Assembly (NCBI RefSeq): GCF_004104375.1
Contig: NZ_QOVM01000003.1
Coordinates: forward strand, 186,001-250,000
Source: Leeuwenhoekiella aequorea
GTDB taxonomy: Bacteria; Bacteroidota; Bacteroidia; Flavobacteriales; Flavobacteriaceae
DNA: 64,000 bases
Reading direction: 5' to 3'
Part shown: positions 7,933-14,389 of the stretch, piece after piece
How the letters are laid out: every line of letters starts with the position of its first letter
Position numbering within the stretch: position 1 is the first letter of the stretch
Program-made: the position numbers and the translations under genes
Notes under the pieces: model-generated
Databases searched by the model: none
Seen by the model: only the letters and a program-made list of their open reading frames with translations
Told to the model about the DNA's origin: nothing

Positions 7933-9456
7933 TTATTCTTCCCAGTCGGGCATAAAAGCATTTGTAAATAAAATATTATCTGAGGTATATTCGCTCAACG
8001 GACTAACCAAAACATTAGGTACAGAATTAATATTACTTGGTTTTCTAGTAAATATGATTGCTCCTTCAGAAGGGGACCATCGTGGTTGTATATCATTAGA
8101 TCCACTAACTGCTCCATTATCAAACAAACGCTCGACACCGGTATTTAAATCATAAATGAAAATTCTATTAGCAAATTGCCGATATTCATTATTTTGAGAG
8201 CCGGAAGTATCTTTAGAATATAAAAGTTGGGTCCCATTGGCATTTAAATCAATTCCCTTTACAGCACCCATCGCATTTTGAAAAATCACACGTTCTTCAG
8301 TTCCAGATGATAATCTAACGGTATAAACTCTCACATTATAGCCATCACTATTATTTGTTTTTAAAGCAATTAAATTATCGTCGAATTGGGACACGCTAAC
8401 CTCGGATATAAAACTACCATCGGTTGTTTTGTAAATTAAAGTACTTCCTCCACCATCAGGGTTTATACTATACAGTTTATCAAAATTAGGATAATACAGC
8501 TTACCTCCATTTTGAGCCCACGTATAGTCTATTTCATCAATTCTAAAGCCATTTACAGGAATGGTGCTTGTTACTTGCTTAACACCTGAACCGTCGAGAT
8601 TCATAGTATGCAATTGAGTGGCACCATTAACCGTTCTAAGAAATGCTATTTTTGAAGTTTCGTTATTTTTATGAGGTCTAAAGCTATTAAATGATTCAGA
8701 TGTTAGTTTAAACTCATTAAAGTTAACTTCAGCATCTTCTTCATTACTTGCATCTTTTTTATTGCCTGAGTAAATAACACTATTGCCATTAACAGACTTA
8801 ACATAGAAATAATTATTCTGCGGTGTGCTATTTGTGCTAAATTGGCTCACTGTACTTTGTACTTCACTGCTATCATCTGAAGCACTTACTTGCCAAAAAT
8901 AATTTGTACCTAAATTAAGATTCTCAATTGTTACGGTCGTATCTGCAACCACCTCTCTAGATATAATTTCATTAGTTGTACCGTTTCTTAGTTGAAATTT
9001 ATAAGTTATTTCATCGGTATCACTTTCTGAAGAAGACCAAATAAATTGGATATTAGGTTCTAAGTTTGATGCACCATCTGTGGGAGTCAACAGTTCCGGA
9101 ACTAACGGTTCTATATTATTAGTTTTACTTACTTCTAATTCAAAAACTACACTACTCGTCTCATTATTAAGTATGGATACAGCTTCAAAAGCATCCGCAT
9201 ATATATCGGATTCCGCTTGCACTGAATATTCTCCTACACTTATTGTTTCTATAACAAAATTACCAGATGCATCTGTAAATACTGTACTTGATGCGGGACT
9301 AGTTACAATTTTGATGTTTTCGAGTGGTGTATTAGTAGTTTTTGCAACAACGGTACCCGTTAGACGGCCAACTCCATTCTCCTCGATGGTATCTTCACTG
9401 CAACCTGCAAGAATAATAAGTGTGCTAATAATTAAATAAAATATTTTATTCTTCAT
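7933..9456 (-). CDS. Curli-operon lipoprotein: CarboxypepD_reg, Fn3-like and beta-propeller domains
   Basis: A 507-residue lipoprotein, with Cys19 of L-A-G-C as the lipid anchor. Residues 30-110 form a carboxypeptidase regulatory-like (CNA-B-like) beta sandwich. Residues 118-210 form a fibronectin III-like domain containing NLGTNYFWQVSASDDSSEVQ. Residues 215-505 contain repeated TolB/PD40-type blades, for example IAFLRTVNGATQLHTMNLDG, KLYSINPDGGGS and RIFIYDLNTGVERLF. It starts 4 bp after csgG and is the last gene before the terminator, so it is part of the curli transcript. E. coli curli operons have no such gene. I infer a surface scaffold, adhesin or fibre-binding role. Confidence 0.82.
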   Translation of the reverse strand: MKNKIFYLIISTLIILAGCSEDTIEENGVGRLTGTVVAKTTNTPLENIKIVTSPASSTVFTDASGNFVIETISVGEYSVQAESDIYADAFEAVSILNNETSSVVFELEVSKTNNIEPLVPELLTPTDGASNLEPNIQFIWSSSESDTDEITYKFQLRNGTTNEIISREVVADTTVTIENLNLGTNYFWQVSASDDSSEVQSTVSQFSTNSTPQNNYFYVKSVNGNSVIYSGNKKDASNEEDAEVNFNEFKLTSESFNSFRPHKNNETSKIAFLRTVNGATQLHTMNLDGSGVKQVTSTIPVNGFRIDEIDYTWAQNGGKLYYPNFDKLYSINPDGGGSTLIYKTTDGSFISEVSVSQFDDNLIALKTNNSDGYNVRVYTVRLSSGTEERVIFQNAMGAVKGIDLNANGTQLLYSKDTSGSQNNEYRQFANRIFIYDLNTGVERLFDNGAVSGSNDIQPRWSPSEGAIIFTRKPSNINSVPNVLVSPLSEYTSDNILFTNAFMPDWEE

Positions 9457-9460
9457 CTGT

Positions 9461-10897
9461 TTAATTTTTTGGGGATTTTACTTGAGAATCATCACTTAAA
9501 CCATCCTTCTTTTTATTTGTGAAATTGAAATAGTATTTGAGTCCCACTCCAAAATTGAAATAAAAATCATCACGCTTGCCATTAACGAGATTGTCTACCT
9601 TATCTGAAAATGTAATATTGTGTTCCCCCCAAATACGCATTCCTATTCTTGGAGAAATAGCATATTCTATCCCGGCGCCATATTGAACTTTAGCATCTGT
9701 TTGATCAGCATCGAGTCCTAAAAATCCATCATTTTCAAATCCGAATAGAATTCCGCCTCCCCCATATATATAGGGAGACAATTTATCATTACGCAACAAT
9801 CTAAACTCTGCGTTGAGATCTATACTTGCAAAACTTTCTTCAAAAGTACTACCCGTTTTAAATCTCATATATGCGCTGTTCACATTTAAACTCACGACCT
9901 CACTCAAACCAAGATTGTATCCTATTTTAGCCATAGGCCCAAAATGTGTATCACTATAATCTGCGTCAAGTAAAGAAGTCCCTAAGGAGAAATTAATTGA
10001 ATTCTTAAATTTTTGCTGAAAGAAAATTCTATTATAGATACCTGTAGATTCTGCTATTTCTTTTTCTGCATTATAATTAGCAACGACCTCCTCGTTAACC
10101 TGATTGCCACCTTTTGCTGACCAAAATCCGCCTTCTATACCTTCAACAATTAGATCGTGAACTGCTTTCTCTACAGCATCTTTTATAGCTAATTGTACCG
10201 GCTCATTACGTGTAATTCCCATCTCAGTTTCTAACAATCTTTGAAACTTCACAAAGCGAAAAAGACTGGCGTCTAAAGCTTGAGATAATATGGTTTTAGA
10301 TACATATACAGTTTTTAATATCTCACCATTGCTAGTTGATACCATTCTCAGGTATACCGTTATTCGATCTTGACGGTATTTTGCTGAACCTCCAAGTCCA
10401 AAATATCGCGCTCCTACTCCTCCGGTTATAATATTTGTATCATAAGATACGATACCTCCTTCTAATATAATTCCGGCATATTTAAGGGGTGGTAATGGTG
10501 GCTCGTTAGGATTAAGATTTTTAATATATTCCTGTTTAGTGTTCCGTATAATATTTCGTTCCGTAGAAAGATTACTTAAATTTTCACGTTCTATAGGAAT
10601 AAACCAGCCACTATCTTCTAAAGCTTTTAAGAGAATTGCTGTTGAGCCTTGGGTTACTGCAGTACTAAATGTACTTCCGTTTTCCACTGCTTTATATTGC
10701 CCTGTTTGATCACTAAAGTTGTAGACAGCAACTTCTACCGGGGATTGTGCGGGAGGTAATCCCAAAAGAGTTTTTGTCGATTTTGAATACTCTCCTAATC
10801 GTGCGGGAGTTTGATCAAATGGTTGATTAAAGTATGCTCCACACGATGAAAGTAGAAACACACTCATTAAGTAAAGTTGTAATTTGTAATACTTCAT
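9461..10897 (-). CDS. csgG: Curli secretion pore CsgG fused to a C-terminal beta-barrel
   Basis: Outer-membrane lipoprotein pore that exports curlin subunits, 478 residues against 277 in E. coli. Cys19 is the lipobox cysteine. Residues 50-265 follow E. coli CsgG closely: VYNFSDQTGQY, FSTAVTQGSTAILLKALEDSGWFIPIERENL, GGVGARYFGLGGS and TSKTIL-like VSKTILSQALDASLFRF. At the pore constriction Phe56 is kept (Phe77 here), but the positions of Tyr51 and Asn55 seem changed. Residues 290-465 add an OmpA-like barrel (FSLGTSLLDADYSDTHFGP, YIYGGGGILFGF, FYFNFGVGLKYYF). It is 6 bp downstream of csgF and 4 bp upstream of the terminal lipoprotein. Confidence 0.93.
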   Translation of the reverse strand: MKYYKLQLYLMSVFLLSSCGAYFNQPFDQTPARLGEYSKSTKTLLGLPPAQSPVEVAVYNFSDQTGQYKAVENGSTFSTAVTQGSTAILLKALEDSGWFIPIERENLSNLSTERNIIRNTKQEYIKNLNPNEPPLPPLKYAGIILEGGIVSYDTNIITGGVGARYFGLGGSAKYRQDRITVYLRMVSTSNGEILKTVYVSKTILSQALDASLFRFVKFQRLLETEMGITRNEPVQLAIKDAVEKAVHDLIVEGIEGGFWSAKGGNQVNEEVVANYNAEKEIAESTGIYNRIFFQQKFKNSINFSLGTSLLDADYSDTHFGPMAKIGYNLGLSEVVSLNVNSAYMRFKTGSTFEESFASIDLNAEFRLLRNDKLSPYIYGGGGILFGFENDGFLGLDADQTDAKVQYGAGIEYAISPRIGMRIWGEHNITFSDKVDNLVNGKRDDFYFNFGVGLKYYFNFTNKKKDGLSDDSQVKSPKN

Positions 10898-10903
10898 AAA
10901 TGA

Positions 10904-11311
10904 TTATTGATTTGGGACAATTACCTGGGTTTGTTCTCCAGTAGATGTATCTAGAATATTAATTACTAAGCCTTCTTCACTTTCAAAGACTTCCACAGCC
11001 AGAGAACCATAAGTGAAGGTTCCTTCTTGATCAAAGTTGCCAATCCCATCGATTTGTTGTTGAAGTAGTGTTCTTGAAATCTGACTTAACAATTGACGGT
11101 TTAGATTATCACCAAACTCTTCTAATTCCGATTGTTGTTCAGATTCATTTCGAGGGGCGGTATGACCATTTTGTGCCGAAGCCGAACTTAGCATCCAAGT
11201 ATAATTAAAAGTATCTCCCCCAAATGCTGGATTTATAGGCTTATACGAAAACTGTTGAGAGAATACACTTGCAGAGCTAAATAGCAATAAAAAAAGTAAA
11301 CATTTTGTCAT
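10904..11311 (-). CDS. csgF: Curli assembly factor CsgF
   Basis: Secreted 135-residue protein that in E. coli sits in the CsgG pore and couples secretion to nucleation. A signal peptide ends at about residue 19 (SVFSQ). The mature N-terminus FSYKPINPAFGGDTFNYTWM has the CsgF pattern NPxFGG that inserts into CsgG. SASAQNG and the C-terminal EEGLVINILDTSTGEQTQVIV match the E. coli protein in order and spacing. One bp separates it from csgE. Confidence 0.93.
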   Translation of the reverse strand: MTKCLLFLLLFSSASVFSQQFSYKPINPAFGGDTFNYTWMLSSASAQNGHTAPRNESEQQSELEEFGDNLNRQLLSQISRTLLQQQIDGIGNFDQEGTFTYGSLAVEVFESEEGLVINILDTSTGEQTQVIVPNQ

Positions 11312-11312
11312 A

Positions 11313-12089
11313 TTAATATCTTATAAATTCATTTTTTCGCTGATCAAGTTCTTGGAGATAGGCAATTGATCTATTTAATGCGATTGACGCATTTCTAATT
11401 AAAAATGCTTTTCTGGGTTGAGCAAAAAATTGCCAAACTAATTGGTCTGCTACAAATACAGAAATACGTGTGTTTATTCCTCTACCAGGAACTTCTTCTA
11501 TTAAGATATCTTTAGAGGATCTAATTTGTTTATTAAAATATTCAGAATAAAAATATCGGTAAAAATCTTTGCCTGCTTTGGTAATTGTATTTTCAAGAAC
11601 GAAACCATCCATGACAAAACCATCTGAAGGTGCCGCTTGATCTTCATTTGACACAGCCATCTGAGTATCCTTTTTAAGAGCGCTTAAATCGGTTTGCCCT
11701 CCATTTTCTAATACTATGCGGTCTTGACCGAGTGGCTTATCATCAAGGTCATAAATTATGAGAACTATAATAGTTTTATTACTTACACTGTAATTTACAG
11801 TTATAGAAGGGAGAATTAACTTCTGATGAGCCTCAATAAAGATCCGATCAGATTTATTTTCTTTGGTAATTTGTCCATCAGATTCTGTAGTAAAAAGTAA
11901 GAGGTCATACTTTAAATTAAAGTCTGTATTTGTAAGGTTTTCAGCTGTACCTATAAAATTATAGAATTCACTATTTTTTTCAATTAATACTTCTGCTTTA
12001 ATTTCTTTATTTATAAACTGACTAAATCCCAATAAAGGGATTAAAGTAATACTAAATATAATTAGGTATTTGGGGGTACTTAAAAACAT
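11313..12089 (-). CDS. csgE: Curli chaperone CsgE with N-terminal CsgH-like domain
   Basis: Periplasmic curli accessory protein, 258 residues, about twice the length of E. coli CsgE. The signal peptide ends near residue 24 (LLGFSQ). Residues 27-130 form a beta-rich domain with NLTNTDFNLKYDLLLFT and LGQDRIVL, like CsgH of alpha-proteobacterial curli systems, where CsgH blocks premature amyloid formation. Residues 156-256 are CsgE: GFVLENTITKAGKDFYRYFY, IEEVPGRGINTRISVFVADQ and FLIRNASIALNRSIAYL align with the E. coli protein. The CsgH assignment is by pattern and less certain than CsgE. Gap to csgB is 9 bp. Confidence 0.88.
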   Translation of the reverse strand: MFLSTPKYLIIFSITLIPLLGFSQFINKEIKAEVLIEKNSEFYNFIGTAENLTNTDFNLKYDLLLFTTESDGQITKENKSDRIFIEAHQKLILPSITVNYSVSNKTIIVLIIYDLDDKPLGQDRIVLENGGQTDLSALKKDTQMAVSNEDQAAPSDGFVMDGFVLENTITKAGKDFYRYFYSEYFNKQIRSSKDILIEEVPGRGINTRISVFVADQLVWQFFAQPRKAFLIRNASIALNRSIAYLQELDQRKNEFIRY

Positions 12090-12098
12090 TTTATTCTA

Positions 12099-12635
12099 TT
12101 AATTAATACTTCTCACAATAAGATTTGGCGAAGCTTCAGTTTGCGAAAATTTTAAAGTTTTAGTAAGTTCGTTCGCATTATCTCTTATAAAATTTAAATT
12201 ATTTCCTTGTTGCGAAAGTTCAAGTGATACATCAAGTGATACATTATTAATATTATCAATAATTGTATTTGAATTTCCTCGCTGTTTAATATTAGCATAA
12301 GCTGTTCTAGCAGTATAGTCAAGATTTGTAATATTGTAGCTACCATCTTGTAGTATTGTTATGGAACTATTTGCAGTATTAGTATTGACTGTTGAATCAT
12401 TATATGATCCTATTTGGGTTAGAAAAACTGAATTTCCTTGAATATTTTTTAAGTTGACATTTGATTCAAATGCTCCTCCTAATGACTCCATTAATGCTTT
12501 AGGATCTGTATTAGATTGATTGGGATCTATATAAGTTTGGCTAGTTATAACTGGTAAAGTAATTAATGACAATAACATATAATTTAAAAAACAGAAATTA
12601 AGTTTGCATTCTCGAAGTTTGATTGTATGTATCAT
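12099..12635 (-). CDS. csgB: Minor curlin / nucleator, CsgB-like
   Basis: Secreted 178-residue protein with a few degenerate curlin repeats: GNSVFLTQIGSYNDSTVN, SITILQDGSYNITNL, AYANIKQRGNSNTIIDN and VSLELSQQGNNLNFIRDN. These give the alternating pattern with Q-x-G-x-x-N turns that builds the curli beta-helix. The N-terminus is long (hydrophobic LNYMLLSLITLPVITSQ after a charged stretch), and Met20 is a possible alternative start. Its position between csgA and csgE and its low repeat count suggest the surface nucleator rather than the main fibre subunit. Confidence 0.8.
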   Translation of the reverse strand: MIHTIKLRECKLNFCFLNYMLLSLITLPVITSQTYIDPNQSNTDPKALMESLGGAFESNVNLKNIQGNSVFLTQIGSYNDSTVNTNTANSSITILQDGSYNITNLDYTARTAYANIKQRGNSNTIIDNINNVSLDVSLELSQQGNNLNFIRDNANELTKTLKFSQTEASPNLIVRSIN

Positions 12636-12664
12636 ATTTAATTTATTTACAATTATTTAAATAA

Positions 12665-12694
12665 GAAAGGGCGTGTTTTGATGCACACCCTTTT
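12665..12694 (-). terminator. Intercistronic hairpin between csgA and csgB
   Basis: On the minus strand GAAAAGGGTGTG pairs with CACGCCCTTTC around an 8-nt loop, with one mismatch, and is followed by CTTATTT. It lies about 32 bp after the csgA stop. It is a weak terminator or RNA stabiliser that would leave csgA mRNA in excess over csgB-G. Confidence 0.55.
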
Positions 12695-12725
12695 CTCTTT
12701 TTAACTACTAATATTCTTCAACGTA

Positions 12726-13967
12726 TTAGTAACCTGATGGTGTCATTTGAGTTTCAGGAGTCGTATCTAAACTTCCTTGACCTGCAAAATTTTCTTGTAA
12801 AGTTGTTATAGAATTATTTCCGCCACCACCTTGAGTGTAAGTTGCAGAATGACCATTACCAAACTGAGATATTATAGCAGAACCCTGAGACCACTTTTGA
12901 GTTAAATTAATTTTATGGTCAGAACCTTCTTGATAAAGATCTGCATATTGGCTATAACCTGACTGATCTACATTTACCATGTTGTTATCTCCAAACTGGT
13001 GTACAAATGCTTCTTGACCTCTAGTCGTTTGCTTAACAGTTGCTTTGTTATCAGATCCATCTTGAAGAACTTCAGAGTAACTACCCGGATCACCATAAGG
13101 ATCAATACTTTCTTGAGTAACATTAGCATTGTTACCAGTAGAACCCATTTGATGTACAATAGCCACATCTCCACTTCCTGATGTCAAATCAACGTCATCC
13201 CCGGTTTGAGTAACTTTTGCAGTGTTATCATCAGAATCTTGGTAAACATAAGCCTCAGCATAATTATTATCCTGCAACACTGTTGCTTTATTGCCTTGAG
13301 TCTTAATTTGTTCAACAATAGCTAAGTTATCCATACCAGTTGTGCTTATTGTAGCCATGTTTTTAACACCGGCAACTGCGTAAGATTCCTGATTTACACG
13401 AGCTTTATTTCCAGTACCAGTTTGGTCTACATCCGCCTCGTTTCTAGGAAAATTTGCATTAGGTGCAGAAGGTTGATTTGGCTTTCCTACTTGGGTAACT
13501 TTCGCTTGGTTGCTATCACCTGTTTGCATTACATCTGCCTTACTCTGGTCATATGTTTGCTTTACTGTAGCAGTGTTACCTGTTAAAACATCAGATGATC
13601 CAGATTGAGTTACTTTAGCCCAGTTTCCTACCGCTGCCATACCTGTACCTTGAATGATAGTAGACTTGTTTCCAAGATCATCCTGATCAACATAAGCCTT
13701 GTTAAAAGATCCTCCTTCCTGTGTTGCAGCAGATACGTTTTTCTCACCTACTTGATCAACTTTCACAAGGTTACTTGCACCAAATTGAGTTGACACAGAA
13801 TTATTTGCTGTTCCATTTTGTGTAAGATCGGCATTGTTCATTGTTCCTGCTTGATAAGCATGTCCAACGTTTGAACTTCCAGTTTGGGTACCTGTAGAGG
13901 TATTTTGCTGTGCAAAAGCAACAGCCCCGATCATTAGCGCTGCTGCGCTTAATACTACTTTTTTCAT
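12726..13967 (-). CDS. csgA: Major curlin subunit, large CsgA-like amyloid protein
   Basis: Secreted amyloid subunit. The start is placed at 13967 because MKKVVLSAAALMIGAVAFAQ is a clean Sec signal peptide; a longer frame extends 18 residues upstream without one. The 413-residue product has roughly 17 curlin-type repeats of 20-25 residues with the core N-x-A-x-V-x-Q-x-G-x-x-N, for example NKATVLQ, NQAKVTQVGKPNQ, NMVNVDQSG and NKATVKQT. E. coli CsgA has 5 repeats in 151 residues. Several repeats have insertions rich in Asp, Ser and Pro, so strand turns should vary in length. First gene of the curli operon. Confidence 0.92.
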   Translation of the reverse strand: MKKVVLSAAALMIGAVAFAQQNTSTGTQTGSSNVGHAYQAGTMNNADLTQNGTANNSVSTQFGASNLVKVDQVGEKNVSAATQEGGSFNKAYVDQDDLGNKSTIIQGTGMAAVGNWAKVTQSGSSDVLTGNTATVKQTYDQSKADVMQTGDSNQAKVTQVGKPNQPSAPNANFPRNEADVDQTGTGNKARVNQESYAVAGVKNMATISTTGMDNLAIVEQIKTQGNKATVLQDNNYAEAYVYQDSDDNTAKVTQTGDDVDLTSGSGDVAIVHQMGSTGNNANVTQESIDPYGDPGSYSEVLQDGSDNKATVKQTTRGQEAFVHQFGDNNMVNVDQSGYSQYADLYQEGSDHKINLTQKWSQGSAIISQFGNGHSATYTQGGGGNNSITTLQENFAGQGSLDTTPETQMTPSGY

Positions 13968-14389
13968 AATAGAAAGTTTTAAATTAATAATATATAGAAT
14001 GGTTAATAATATACTTGGCAAACAATATTCGGCTTAGATCAGAAGGGGTAAGATCAATAAACCAAATTCTAACTATATAAGGGATTATAGCCTGCGTAGA
14101 AATCAATTTTCATCATCCTTTACTCTTTCAACGCAAGGCTAAATTAGGAAAAACTAATGTGCTGATTTTATGAATTCTATAACTTTTCGATGAAAGTACA
14201 AGTAGACTATAACGATGTAGAATCTGAAGCCTTGTAGATAAAGGCATCCCCAGCAAAAAGGGAAAAACACCCTTTCTAATATCAAAAAAATATGTGTAGT
14301 CTTTTACCTACATCATTTGTAGGTAAAAGATAATTATGTAAAGTTAAATTAACGTTTTAGACTCATGGATTTGTGTCTGAAACTCTAAA
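13968..14389. promoter_or_regulatory. 422-bp control region upstream of csgA and downstream of glnN
   Basis: No gene is seen here. For csgA the best promoter box is TATTGTTTG on the minus strand (14019-14027), one base longer than the TAnnTTTG consensus. A 6-bp stem AAAGGG/CCCTTT lies at 14257-14275. A 13-bp perfect dyad at 14300-14330 is listed separately. The length is unusual for this compact chromosome and fits a promoter with several regulator sites, as at curli operons elsewhere. Confidence 0.45.
14300..14330 (-). terminator. 13-bp perfect inverted repeat after glnN, terminator or operator
   Basis: Arms TCTTTTACCTACA (14300-14312) and TGTAGGTAAAAGA (14318-14330) with a 5-nt loop. It lies 60 bp beyond the glnN stop. 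On the minus strand a T7 run begins about 10 nt after the stem, so termination is plausible but not textbook. It could also bind a regulator of the curli promoter. Confidence 0.5.

Noticed and set aside
12726-13967. CRISPR-like or DNA tandem repeat in the csgA region
   Set aside because: The periodicity is at protein level with variable spacing and poor DNA identity; it is the curlin repeat.
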